From assembly GCA_003956705.1 (NCBI GenBank), contig QZCP01000097.1, positions 1 to 64,000 on the forward strand: DNA of 64,000 nt, written 5' to 3'. The notes under the pieces were generated by a model. It was not told the DNA's origin, searched no databases, and was given only the letters and a program-made list of their open reading frames with translations. Positions 23,140 to 34,410 of the stretch are shown one piece after another. The DNA comes from Brevipalpus yothersi (Eukaryota; Arthropoda; Arachnida; Trombidiformes; Tenuipalpidae). The translations under genes and the position numbers were made by a program. Each line of letters opens with the position of its first letter. Position 1 is the first letter of the stretch.

Positions 23140-24502
23140 CTATCATTCCAGCAAATGTGTCTTCGGCTATTGGACTTGAAAGCTGGCTTGCCTGAGATTA
23201 GCTTCGAATAATGATCTGTGACCTTTAATCTCAGCGGTATCTGTTTATTTTCCATGGTTCAAAGTGAGAATCCATAGTTCATGGAAGAGATTTGGAGTAA
23301 GGCTCATTATATGAACTGTTGAGCGTCACTATCTTTAGAACAACCAGTCTGCTTCATGCCTACTTAAAAATGTGATTAAACAGAACATCCAATTACTCAT
23401 TTTATTCTGTACAAGCTTCATTGACTTGTTAGTAGTAGGTATATATATTTACATAGTTAAGAAATCTTGGATAAATTTCTTAAATACATGATCAATAGAA
23501 ATGAATCAAAATAGAAGTTTCTTGCTATCCTTCTGACTTTCGATGGATTCACTGGGTCATCAAGTCAGCGTTGATCTTGAGGCATTTGTGAGTAGAAGTG
23601 TAAGCGATTAGCGAGCTTGTATCATGATGAATATATCAAAGAACACTCTCTTTGAGTCAGAGAATTGCAACAAAAATAGAAGTATAGAAGTTACCATCCG
23701 AATAATGAGAGAATTTTCCACTCCTTCTTCATCAGGAGGAAGATGCCCTTTTGCAATAGTGAAGGTTGGGTTTGTGCTAGTAGAGATCATGTCAAAAAAA
23801 ATTTGTCTTCATGGGACTATGAAATGCAAGATGTCGATGAGGGGTAGAGAGAGAAAAAACGTCGAATCAATGAGAATGCAATTAAATAAAAATCCATTAA
23901 TTCGTTGGACCAGGTTCTCGCCTAAGCTGATCATACTTTCGATGATGGTTGTTTTGGAGTGGTAGAAAATGTGCAAAATTTTGATCAGAGCGAATGGCTT
24001 TGCCAAACGTTGTTCTTTTCAAGCTTTTAAGATGATCATCTTGATTGTGGATGATGATACATGATCAGAGAGAGGCAGAAACAGATGGAAAGAAATTCAT
24101 ATTTGAAAGAAAATTTTCGCCCATAACTTGAACGATAATCCGAAGAGATGGTCCTCAGAACCGTGAAAAGCTAATGAATCGAAAAGACATGTGACACCAT
24201 AAAGAGAGAGGAAGAGAGAGCGAGAGAAACATAATAGCTTGAACCAAATAAAGCCTAACCAATGAAACACATAGTTTATCACAGAGATCAACAGCACCAA
24301 TGGTTCGAATTCCAAAAAAACTTGTGGTCATTGCGATCGTTCAAATTTTCAAAGGTATCAAAATATTGTTGCCAATTTTGGTGCAATGAAATATTTATAT
24401 ATAAGTTCATGTAGGAAAAGAGTTGTGTGTAGTCATGTTTCGAGTGATTCAAGTCTTTCTCTTCTTCTTTTCGCATCATCTACACACACATTAACTCGGA
24501 TG
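23140..24502. other. Intergenic region between SDR gene 5 and the ZIP gene
   Basis: AT-rich with a small purine patch near 24,200. It contains the 3' ends of two convergent genes. No coding signal accepted. Confidence 0.6.
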
Positions 24503-27500
24503 CTATTGCAGGAGCGTTTGCAACTTGGTCTCATATATCGAAATGACGCACATTATTGCAACACCAATGCTGATTCCAATCAGCTGAATTGAAAGTTTAA
24601 ATGCTCGAGTAGTGCTTGATTGTGTAGGACAACAGTCCAATTGAGGAACCATATTAACCAAAGCGATGTACAGGAACATCCCCGCAATGATGGCACTCAA
24701 AAATCCAGTGTCCATTTTGCCAACAACTATTCCCACTGTCATGCCAATGAAACACAGCACTGCTGAGAGAGTGTTATACATAACAGCACGCTTTGTAGAT
24801 AGGCCAGCATTGAGGAGTACAGCAAAGTCACCAATCTCATGAGGCAATTCATGACATAATATTGCAACACTTGTACTGAGACCTCCTCCGATTCCACTAC
24901 CTGCAAAAGCTACTCCAATTGCAAGTCCATCGAAAAAGTTGTGCATTCCATCACCGGTAACAATCATCATTATGAAGGATTTTCCTCCTTTTTGATGCTG
25001 CTTTTGATGATGATGATGGTGATGATGATCAGTCAGCTGGACAACAAAACCTCGATCAGGATCTGCATGCTGATATACGATGGTTTCTCTGTGACACTGT
25101 TCAGTGGTCAATTGAATATCATTATTAGTATTTCCAGTTGGATGGTATGTTGTTTCGACAGCGTCTTTCTTTTCATCGACCACTTTTACGGGCTCTGTTA
25201 ACTTTTCCAGTTCTGGAGTCACTTTTTCACTTGTATGATTATGATTAGATAATTTATCGTTAGCTGATCTTGTGCAACTAGCAATCTAGAGGGAAGAGAA
25301 GAAAACATGATCAGATTGAGAACTTGAGGTTATCATTCATTACCTTGGCAGATTTTTTACTATTTTGAGAACAAAAGTCACTGACTATCGTCAAAACCCG
25401 CTCAAAAACAAGGAGTCCAACTATTCCAACTAGTGCCATTAAGCCATATATTACACTTCGAACGTGTGGATCTAGATGTGAGTCAATCGCTTCTATGGAA
25501 GCTGCTATTGGGGCTTCATGGTTATGACCAGAAGATCCATGATCGTGATGATCATGGTGATCATGATGATGTCCGTGATGATCATGAACACTATGCTCGG
25601 TAGTCGTTAGAATAGATGGAGTAGGCATGTTTGGATGCTTATGATGAGGATCCATGAGAGCCTAATTGAGAAAGAGCGAATGAAAAATTGAGATTTTGAA
25701 TTAAATTCAAGGCATTTTTCTAGCAGGAAGGTGGGAAATTGACAGTGTCTTTCTATGAGAGGTATTTTTTCAAGCTATCGTGAAACTTTTACAGGTAAAA
25801 GTGAAATTCAATAGCTCATGATGGAAAATCCCGGTTGTCAATGAGCTTTGGGGACCTATTTCCGATTGATTACATCTTGGCTCATGATAAGAATCGTTTA
25901 CAAATTCCGGTATACAATCTGGACTTGGGATGAAAAAATCAAGGAAAATCGATTTTTTTGGTCCTTTCGTTTTGGTGTCCAGATATGAGTGTACACTGTC
26001 TAAGGTCACTTTTTTCCATTTAGCTTCACATCCGAAATGCCTTGCAGAAGCACCTTAAACGGATGGAAACATGTTGAGGGCCCAATACTATTGCTCAACT
26101 TGAAACGGTGAAGTTAACAAAGTGTCAAATGAGTTGTTGGTTTATGTACCTAAGTTTTAAGGTAATCGAATTCAGTGCCAAAAGATGCTTATTATAGAGA
26201 CATGGCGAAAAAGAAGGAGAGAGATAACATTTTAAATCAGAATCGTCAATTCTAACTTGGATGTTTCACGGCCTTCCCTTGGTGTGATTGAAAAAAAATC
26301 TAATCAATCAATACTATGGTCATATTGATATGGCAATGATTTACGGGCAAGCAATTAATTGAGAAACAATACGTGAAGCAAATCGTAATATTCTAGTTGA
26401 AGCTTTCCAAAATTGAAGGTCCTCCTCTCTCTCTCTCATTGAGTGGTTTTTGATATCAGTTTCCTTCCTACTCTTATGTCTCTTATATAGCTTCTATTAA
26501 TTTCTTCAATTGACATGTAGCAGAAGACTTTCTCTCTTTCTTTCTTTGCCTTTTGTTTGACTAAGAGTTGCCTCATCCATTCTACTTCTCATCATCCTGA
26601 TCGACATGCTAGATAATTCATTATATCGACACGCATACACAGATCCATTAATGAGAAGCTAATGAGAAACGAAAAATTATGGAAAAAAGTAGCAAAATAA
26701 AGAATAAAAAGCATGTCAGAATAGGTGATTCTCGTGTAATAGACTGATTAGAATCAATTGATTAATTATTCAGGCAGAGAGAGAGAGGGAGAGGGAGAAA
26801 GAGTTCCGAAATCTTTTACACTAAAAGAAAGTGGTCTAGAATTAATGAGCAACTTATGATACACTTCACACAGGATAGAAAAGATTTATTCTGATAGAAT
26901 AGAATGTGTGAAAGAATCGATGAAAAATCGAACAAACATCGCATATCTTTATCATGGAAGACTCATAGAGAAATGAAATACTCTGCTAATAGCGAAGTAT
27001 ATGAGAGACTCAATGGAGCATAGATGATGGAGGAAATAGGTTATGTCTAGGGAAATGAAATGAGAGATAATTTGCTATCAAAATTTGTAAGAAATGCAGA
27101 CTAGTATCAGAACTAAATTCAACAGATACTGAGAATAGATTGGGTAACTTAATATTCACCAAAACTTTCGTGCAAGAGTTCAAATCATTCTTAATTAAAG
27201 CTGGTATCAAATGAAATGAATCTTCAACAAACAGGAAGGAAGGCTAAGCATGATTGAGATCCATTCATGATGTTGGCACGTGAACTTAAACGAATACTTG
27301 AACATTGACTCGATAGTTAAGGATGAAAAAACTATGGATTAATCAATAATATTCTGGTTCCGAAATTTTCAGAAGATTTTCATCGAAAAAAGATCTCTCA
27401 TGTAAGAATAGAATATCATGATCTATTCTAGAGGGGTAAATTCATCTGTATAGGGACTCAATCTGAGAGGGAAACATAATCTACATGATGAATGATGAAC

Positions 27501-28916
27501 GAGTTATCATTTTCTAGGAAATAGATCGGAAGTCGAAGACGAGACAGAATAAATGAATGTTTATATACCGGCTCACTTGATTAGGTGTTGATTTTCATGA
27601 TGAGGAAGAAAGGAATCAATATTGAAATGGATAGATTAGTGAAAGTATTTGGAAGGATGAGAATCAGATTTTTATCGAAAATCGTTGATAAATCTTTCTT
27701 TGGATAGGGAACATTCAAGGTCAAAAGAAAATGGAAACGCTTACAGAATGGATATAAGAATCGAAACAACTACAATCTAACACCAATATGTTTGTGACGT
27801 CTTACTTTTTAACTTAATGTATATCCTGGAAAAATCATCTAAGATAATAATCCACTAGACTAAGGGGCTTGACGGTAAAGGGCAATCAATTAGCTATTAA
27901 TAGTGATTGGAATGGCATGGATAAAACATGCTGATGGTTATATATGTTATCTTTTTCTTTCAACATGATGAAACATTTGGCTCAATTTTCTGTCATGATG
28001 AGATAGATACACTTTTCAACTACAATATTCACACCATTTCTTTCATTCAATTACTACTATCTTACACTCTTAAGTATCATGAAATAAGAGGTATCATTGT
28101 CCTCATGGCTATGACGCTTTAACAGTCTTCATATCACACATCTTCAATATGGACGACTGTACCTCTCATCCGCATCCTTCTCATCAGTTCGAGTGGATAA
28201 TCGCTCAAGTCATCAAACTGATACAAATCGCCATCATCACCACTGTCGTCATTACTTAATGAAGATAGAGGGGTAAAATGGAAGTAAGGCGGAAGGATGC
28301 TGGAGAGCTTCGAGAATCGGTCAGATAGGAGAGAGAAAATGTATCGAATTTGGAATGTGGTGGAAAAAATCATAATATCAAAAAATATTTACGTGTGGAA
28401 GAAGATGTAAAAGGGCATCACCAGTCAATGTTCCTATTGCAAGACCTATTAATAATTGTATCAATCCAACATGATGATTGTAGATCACCGGAATTGCCAT
28501 GATTGCCGCTAAACCAACTACACTGATAAATATAACCGCTCCGGCACCGTATAGCCATAATTGAAATAAACTTTCACTATCATTGGAGTCATTAAGAGTG
28601 TCAAGGGTCTAGAGAGAAAGAGAGAGAGAGAGAGAAAAAGTAGAATGATTAAAACTAGAAAACTAAAAAAAAGAACACCAAAAAGCAAACATTACACTTG
28701 TAGTGTACATGTGTGTGTATATGTGTTAACAATCACATTTACATTACATGTTGATCGAAACCATGTTCTGGTTTCAACTTGTTTTTATTTGAATACAGAT
28801 TCATGTGGAATGTGGACCATACTGAAAAGATCAATTCAACTTACCATATTGCCGGCTATTTTTGTCACAATAGTAGATGCCAATGTGGATGCAGATTGAA
28901 CAGTTGATGATGCCAT
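24503..28916 (-). CDS. ZIP zinc transporter, LIV-1 subfamily (ZIP6/ZIP10/FOI-like)
   Basis: Minus strand, four coding exons: 28916-28845, 28608-28393, 25661-25344 and 25285-24503. All introns are phase 0 with GT..AG ends; 462 residues. After 36 polar residues come TM1 (about 38-66), TM2 ending GDALLHLLPH (to 96), a His/Asp-rich loop (100-144), TM3 (165-188), a long cytosolic loop with a run of seven His (289-295), then the family signature in TM4 (HNFFDGLAIG, from 317) and TM5 (HELPHEIGD, 347-355), and three more helices. It should move zinc (possibly also iron or manganese) into the cytosol across the plasma or an organelle membrane. An in-frame stop lies nine bases before the ATG, so the start is secure. 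ZIP6/ZIP10 relatives carry a large extracellular N-terminal domain that is absent here. The final exon ends TLLQ. Confidence 0.93.
25662..28392 (-). other. 2.7-kb intron of the ZIP gene
   Basis: Between the HLLPH exon and the His-rich exon. Mostly AT-rich filler with small CT/GA patches. It contains one unusually protein-like open frame on the minus strand (about 25770-26060), treated under findings. No transposon seen. Confidence 0.8.
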
Positions 28917-30515
28917 GATTAATTATGTATATTACTCTATAATACATGATCGAAAGAAAGAGAGAGAAATAAAAAATGTCAGAATCACTTTCAAGCATGC
29001 TGTCGATTTCACTTACCAATCAAATGTTAAGATTGAGATCTTTACAAATTTTATTCTAAGTAGAGAGAAATAATTTAGCTTGACCACACTTGATGATTGA
29101 CAAACACACACACAGAACAAAAAGAAACCAAACTCAAAACTTAAATCAGATAAGTTAAGAGATAATATTTTTATCGAATCGAAGTGTTCATGTAATATAT
29201 GTGTTACTGATGAACATTCGAACAAAAAATGATGAAGAGAGTAGTTTTTCAATAAATTATATGTATATAAACACACACAGACACACACATGCACAACACA
29301 GTAATGATAATGAATCCAAGTCCAATTGTGATTAACTTAATAATTTGTCTCCCACCTAATTGTGTGTGTATATTGGTGCATAGTGTACATGAATCACAAT
29401 GATCAAATTGATTTAGTTGTTAGCATCAATGTCCGCCGAGTTTTATCCATCTCTCTTACTCACTCTCTCTTTCTCTCTCTTCATGATCTTCATTTCAACA
29501 AGGTAAAAGTATATACATTGCGCACATACACATATACACAAGAACCTTAAAGTAAACATCACCACTTAATTTGGTTCTGGAACACATGTCCTCTCATGCT
29601 ACTAATTGATGATGATGAAATTGATGTTTTAATGTTTTAATGTTTTCTTCTTCTATCTGGTAAAGGTATGTACTTTGAAGAATATGCTCATCATCTTCAT
29701 TAGATCCATTAATTAGTGATTGATGACAATGATCATAGAATAGTGGATGAATTGATTTGGTTTCCATTCATATTCATCTGTGTGAGTGTGTATTGTTACT
29801 TTATTCGATCAGAACTTTTAGTATTTATTATTGTTTTTTGTGGCTCTTTTGGTGTGTGTAGGTGATTATTGTAACGATTTGTGGTTATTATTTACATATT
29901 TTCAGGTAAATTTTTGGTGTGAATATGTTGAGAATGAAAGATATGCATGTGAATATGATGTCCCGTTAAATGAGGAACTTAATTTTGTTATGTGTACTTA
30001 TGTGCACTTATAATGCTTATTGTGATCAAAAAATTCTGTACCGCGATTCAGTTTCTTTTTATCTCACTTACTTCCATACATGTTGATGGTAATTAATGGA
30101 AGGGTTTTCCTCATTTTATGTCCATAAAATTGTGATTGTTCATGGACAATGTGGAAGCAAGGTCAGATGGATTGATGGAGAGAATAAAAATTATACGTCC
30201 AACATGAACAGAAACGTTGCTGATCATCATCACTTTAACACCGAGACCATCATTAAACATCAATATGCATCGATAATATCGGTGATTTTCTAGAATGTAG
30301 TTATGATCATAAATTCATTTGTATTTTCTAAAATGGATCGTTGAGAAGTGATTCGAGATTGAGTTATTTGAATTATCTTACTTGATTCATATTTTACAAC
30401 CACATCTGATTGATCATTGGATTATCATGTCTTGTGATATAAGATGATGGAATTTTTCTGATTGATTATTTCGAGTTTGTTCCTACTGATCTTTTTCTGT
30501 ATTTTTCTTCCATAG
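28917..30515. other. Intergenic region between the ZIP gene and COQ7
   Basis: Divergent promoters of ZIP (minus) and COQ7 (plus) should lie here. Short (CA)n/(TG)n runs at about 29,100, 29,270 and 29,360; otherwise AT-rich. A good acceptor at 30514-30515 suggests that the COQ7 transcript has a spliced leader exon somewhere in this region; that exon was not identified. Confidence 0.6.
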
Positions 30516-30552
30516 ATCTCATCACAAATCATCATTAGTTGGAGAGTAAACA

Positions 30553-31104
30553 ATGGCTGGATATCTTGGAAGATATCGACATCATTTATGCGACAAGATA
30601 ATTCGGGTCAATCATGCTGGAGAACTTGGGGCCGATAGAATATATTTTGGTCAAATGGTTGCTCTACGTAGACGAGATCCAGCAGCAGCGGCAGTTGTTC
30701 AAGAGATGTGGAATAAGGAGAAGGAACATTTGGAAAAATTTGAATATCTAATGGCCAAGCATAGAGCTAGAAAAAGTATTCTAACCCCAATATGGCAAGT
30801 TGGTGCATTTGGTCTCGGCTTTATACCTGCTCTCATGGGTCCTCGAGCTGCGATGGCAGTCACTGAAGCAGTTGAAAAAGTGATTGTAGAACATTATGAT
30901 TCGCAGCTTCGAGAATTGGTTGCCGATGATCCTAAAGCCCATGAAGAATTGATCAAAGTAATCAGTCAATTTCGAGATGATGAACAAGATCATCACGATT
31001 GTGCTATTGACAATGAAGCCAAAAAAGCTCCCGCATACAAGATTGTAAATACTATTGTAGAAAATATTTGTAAAATTGCCGTTAAAGTAGCAGAAAAAGT
31101 TTAA
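30553..31104 (+). CDS. COQ7: 5-demethoxyubiquinone hydroxylase (COQ7/CLK-1/CAT5)
   Basis: 183 residues in one coding exon. This di-iron monooxygenase hydroxylates demethoxyubiquinone, the penultimate step of ubiquinone synthesis, on the matrix side of the inner mitochondrial membrane. All six expected iron ligands are visible: Glu24 (HAGELGA), Glu56 and His59 (EKEHLEKF), Glu108 (EAVEKVIVEH), Glu144 and His147 (DDEQDHH). The hydrophobic hairpin (about 78-103) that touches the membrane is present. The first residues (MAGYLGRYRHHL) give almost no mitochondrial presequence. An in-frame TAA lies just upstream of this ATG and an acceptor ends at 30515, so the targeting part is either this short basic start or an unseen alternative first exon. 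Confidence 0.96.
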   Translation: MAGYLGRYRHHLCDKIIRVNHAGELGADRIYFGQMVALRRRDPAAAAVVQEMWNKEKEHLEKFEYLMAKHRARKSILTPIWQVGAFGLGFIPALMGPRAAMAVTEAVEKVIVEHYDSQLRELVADDPKAHEELIKVISQFRDDEQDHHDCAIDNEAKKAPAYKIVNTIVENICKIAVKVAEKV

Positions 31105-31115
31105 TACATGTTTAA

Positions 31116-31304
31116 TCAACCCCAATCGCTCAAATTCATCCCATCTAGTCCAATATTATCACAATTATCACAGTAAGAATCTTGAAGAAGCCAATGATCA
31201 TTTGGAATAAGATCCTCATTCTGAGGGCTGACATTCAAAATCATTTCCTGAATTTCATGATATAAAATCGAAAATGCACTTGCATCACTTGTGTACGCGC
31301 GCAC
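31116..31304 (-). CDS. Short candidate coding segment, convergent with COQ7
   Basis: An open minus-strand frame of 62 codons ends with TGA 12 bases from the COQ7 stop. It is richer in Asp, Asn, Cys and Trp than the low-complexity frames typical here (for example DSYCDNCDNIGLDGMNLSDWG). An internal acceptor-like site (tcatgaaattcag) could make it a terminal exon. No ATG-led gene or partner exon was found on the minus strand upstream, where mS38 lies in the opposite direction. This may be chance. Confidence 0.2.
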   Translation of the reverse strand: MRAYTSDASAFSILYHEIQEMILNVSPQNEDLIPNDHWLLQDSYCDNCDNIGLDGMNLSDWG

Positions 31305-31485
31305 TTAAAACTCTTGCGCTTGAGCATTTTCCTGAGAAAACATCAACAATAATAATGAAGTCAGCATGGTCAAGTTGATCAGTTGATTTGATGAACAGTG
31401 TTTTTCTTTACATCATCTTTCCATGATTGGAATGTAAAATATTTACATCGAAATGAGAGTGTGATGTAGATGATGATGATCGAGA

Positions 31486-32163
31486 ATGGCTACTTCATAT
31501 TTCGCTCGTATTGGTAATCAAGTATTGAGTAGAGTGTCAACAGTTAAGGGTTTATCTAACATCAATGAGCAAAGTCAATTGGTAAGGTGTTTTGGTTCGC
31601 TAAGATTATCAAGTCAGCCATCATCATGTATCAATATTGCTAGTTCTGGTGACCGTAATGCACTGTTGGTTGGTAGTTATCCGGTGATTCAATGTTGCCG
31701 AAATTTGATTGAAAGACCTCGACCACCGGAAGATGCACCACCGCGTATGGCATTTCCCAGGAGTGTCAAGTATCAAGTGCCCAAGCCAAAATTTGCTGAA
31801 AATTGGAAACACATGAAAAGTGATCAGATGAAGAAGCATCAACGGATAAAGTGGCGTAAAAAGTGGGCCCATCGAATAAGGCAAACCAAGTTGTTGCGAA
31901 ATGTTCAGAAAGAGAAAGCATTTCGAAGTGAAATTCTTGGTAGAGTTCTTGAGGCGGAAAAATTTGACGCTGAAAAGTATGTTAAAGATATATTTCAAAT
32001 CATTGATACCGCTCCAAAAGAGAAAGAAAAAGACGACCAAACCTTGATCGATGTTTACAAACTTATTCTCAAGTATCGATCGGATACAAATCTAGTGAAA
32101 CCTTATTTTGATGACCCTGTTCCAAAGAAGTATCAAGATCAGAAATTGTTCAAATCCAACTAG
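31486..32163 (+). CDS. Probable mitochondrial small ribosomal subunit protein mS38 (AURKAIP1-like)
   Basis: Single-exon gene, 225 residues. The N-terminus (MATSYFARIGNQVLSRVSTVKG) is Arg/Ser/Ala-rich without acids, typical of a mitochondrial presequence. The conserved part is the very basic C-terminal half, residues about 108-165 (MKKHQRIKWRKKWAHR, then KEKAFRSEI and EAEKFDAEKY). It resembles the COX24/AURKAIP1 domain of mS38 (a [KN]-[KH]-H-[KQ]-x-[KR]-K basic helix), which wraps around mitochondrial ribosomal RNA. Family assignment rests on this pattern only, and the flanking parts are not conserved, so confidence is moderate. It lies 381 bp downstream of COQ7 on the same strand. AATAAA at 32226 follows the stop by about 60 bases. 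Confidence 0.62.
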   Translation: MATSYFARIGNQVLSRVSTVKGLSNINEQSQLVRCFGSLRLSSQPSSCINIASSGDRNALLVGSYPVIQCCRNLIERPRPPEDAPPRMAFPRSVKYQVPKPKFAENWKHMKSDQMKKHQRIKWRKKWAHRIRQTKLLRNVQKEKAFRSEILGRVLEAEKFDAEKYVKDIFQIIDTAPKEKEKDDQTLIDVYKLILKYRSDTNLVKPYFDDPVPKKYQDQKLFKSN

Positions 32164-32225
32164 TATGTAGAAGTGTTGAACAATTGTTTCTAGTAGACCT
32201 TTTTTGAAATTTAGATGCTGATAAC

Positions 32226-32231
32226 AATAAA
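32226..32231 (+). terminator. Probable poly(A) signal of the mS38-like gene
   Basis: AATAAA about 60 bases past the stop codon at 32163. Confidence 0.6.
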
Positions 32232-32750
32232 AAGCACATTTTCATCCTACTCAATGAATAATATTGAATTCTGAATATAATGATAAAACTGTAGAATTGT
32301 ATGATAGGTTAGAAGTGAGTTTTCATGTCTCATTTCATTACATCCGATCTTTTCTCTATATGAATTACTTCAGCTATGGAAAAGTTCTCAGCTAACTGAT
32401 TCTTCCATGATATTGTCTTACAGGTTTTTGATAATTTAGAAATGTAAATGCATAAATTATATTATGAGAGCTTATTAGAAAGCGGTACGAAATCTCAATA
32501 CTTTTTTCAAAAAAGTTTTTTCGCCCATAGAAGCCCATTAGGTGACACTAGCCGCGAACTTTTTACGCTCGCATTTTGCAAATCACTTATAAACGTGCTT
32601 TTCTTAGTTGGTCATTTTTTATTGAAGAGATCTTCTAAATGATGTTTAATGATTAAACTTCAATTGTTGTTCAGTTTCTGATCACTTAGATATTCACCAA
32701 TCATCATACTATCTCTCCTCTGGATTCTTCATTAAGTTTGACGTTTGATA
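32232..32750. other. Intergenic region
   Basis: AT-rich DNA between the mS38-like gene and the 178-aa gene. No coding or RNA signal seen. Confidence 0.6.
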
Positions 32751-33287
32751 ATGTCGGAGAATGATTCTCACAAGTTGTCACACCCAAAGGATGTCCGTCA
32801 AAAAATGAAAAAGCCCAAGACTTGCTCCATCAAGTTCGATCCAATTGGAGATTGTCTCAAAGAATTAGCTGAACGGAAAAGTTACCTCTACGATATCTCC
32901 TATGCTTTGCAAAAGTTTGATTTTTTTGAAATGCTGGCTCATGATATTTGGGCTCAACTAAAACACAAAGTGCATGTCGGTATTAGTCTTCTCGATCTAA
33001 TGAAAGCAGCCATTATCCGTCAAAATTTCCGAGCGGAGGAGCTTACATTATCTAGGTGGATTATTCAATCCTTACCTGCTGCTAAGCCTCTTCCTCCCGA
33101 CTCTGATAAACCTGGTGTGGTCAAGAGAATCTCTGATTTGTCTAAACTCTCTGATCGTCACCATATCGATCTATTTTCTCACGATAATCTTGAAACAAAA
33201 AAACTGGAAAAAATCTATGATGAAGCGCTGCGCGATCTCGCTTTTAATGGATTTTTCCTTCGTTCCCGGGAGATGTGGTTTCGCTGA
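32751..33287 (+). CDS. Uncharacterised 178-residue protein
   Basis: Not recognised. The frame starts at the ATG at 32751 (an earlier in-frame TTG is not used) and runs 178 residues to TGA. The product is soluble, with no signal peptide or membrane segment. A basic start (KKPKTCSIKF) is followed by amphipathic, probably helical sequence (residues about 30-110) with regular Leu/Phe spacing. A Pro-rich linker (about 112-123) precedes a second helical part with many Asp/Leu/Lys. Codon use and balanced composition differ sharply from the low-complexity frames in this region, and AATAAA at 33375 follows the stop, so this is probably a real gene. It sits between the mS38-like and CRAL-TRIO genes. 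No function is proposed. Confidence 0.7.
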   Translation: MSENDSHKLSHPKDVRQKMKKPKTCSIKFDPIGDCLKELAERKSYLYDISYALQKFDFFEMLAHDIWAQLKHKVHVGISLLDLMKAAIIRQNFRAEELTLSRWIIQSLPAAKPLPPDSDKPGVVKRISDLSKLSDRHHIDLFSHDNLETKKLEKIYDEALRDLAFNGFFLRSREMWFR

Positions 33288-33374
33288 TTGCTCCGGCCAT
33301 TGCAAAGATCTCACCTGTGTATTTCATGGCTCAATCCACCTCCCTTGAAAATTTTTCTGATTTTTCTCAAAATC

Positions 33375-33380
33375 AATAAA
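33375..33380 (+). terminator. Probable poly(A) signal of the 178-aa gene
   Basis: AATAAA about 90 bases past the stop codon at 33287. Confidence 0.55.
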
Positions 33381-34410
33381 TTTCAAATAATGCCATCATG
33401 ATTCCCCCTTATTTCCCTTATCCTCTCCAGCAACACTTTTTGAACCAAATATATTTCCAATTCACCATTCATAGATGAGAATTGTTTCACAATTACTTTA
33501 ATTCAATACTCTTTGATACAATGTTCACAGTACTCCTCGTTGTTGGTATGTGTTGCTGTTATCTAATTGCTTGATTACTCTTTGAGAGCACTTTGCTTTC
33601 TTCACAACAGAGATTGATAGATTTCGCGCGAAAAGCATAATAAAACAGGACAAGAACCACACTTCCATCACACCGAATGGCTACTAGTTTTCTGGTAGAT
33701 CCGATTCTAAATCACAGTGGACTGGAAGATATTATCCCATAGCTTAGAGATTGTCAAGGCTAATTTGGCCACGTTTTGATAAGAAAAATTAAATCCAGAT
33801 TGATGAGAGAAGAGAGAAGAGAGGCAATTCGTGTACAGGTAAATAAAAATTCTCTCTTGAGGGAATGTTTCGAGGTGAAAAAATTCACAAGGATCATTCT
33901 TATAATTTGAAGGTAACCAAAAGTTAATTTTTTACAGCATGCATAGGTAATTATTGTCGTTTTTCATGCAGAAAAAAATACATTCACAACCGATATCATC
34001 AGTGTCGACAAATTTTTTTTCTCTCTTAGTGAAGCTATTAAATTTCCTACCTGATTGGAAACTGTTATTGTGTTTAAAATTCAGCAATCAATGTCTCCCG
34101 AACCTGTCACACAAGTATCATCAATATTTTTTTCCCTTCATCAATTGACAAACAACTTGCTGATACATTGAGAAATGGGGAAACGAATCGAAATTGATGG
34201 AAATTCCATGGGAAAAAGTGAGAAAAGCTATTGAACTCAACAACAATCATTAAAGGAAAATGATCAGAATTTTTTTTATTCGATCTGAGATCTCTCACAT
34301 GATTTGAATATTTATGTTGAACAATTATTTGGTTTTTTCGAATTATAGCCGTAAAAGATAATCATTTACACACACACATACACAAACATAGACAATTAAA
34401 TGTACTGAAT
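33381..34410. other. Convergent intergenic region
   Basis: About 1 kb of AT-rich DNA between the stop of the 178-aa gene (plus) and that of the CRAL-TRIO gene (minus). Includes a short (CA)n at about 34,370-34,390. No coding signal accepted. Confidence 0.6.

Noticed and set aside
28134..28373. A minus-strand frame directly after the ZIP HLLPH exon
   Set aside because: The exon ends at a clear donor (CAC/gtaaat at 28393/28392), and the next exon (ALMDPHHKH) restores the ZIP family sequence; the frame is intronic.
30096..30293. A 65-codon frame considered as a COQ7 first exon
   Set aside because: Its donor phase does not join the COQ7 frame, and the exon at 30516 has an in-frame stop before the ATG; the sequence also does not look like a presequence.
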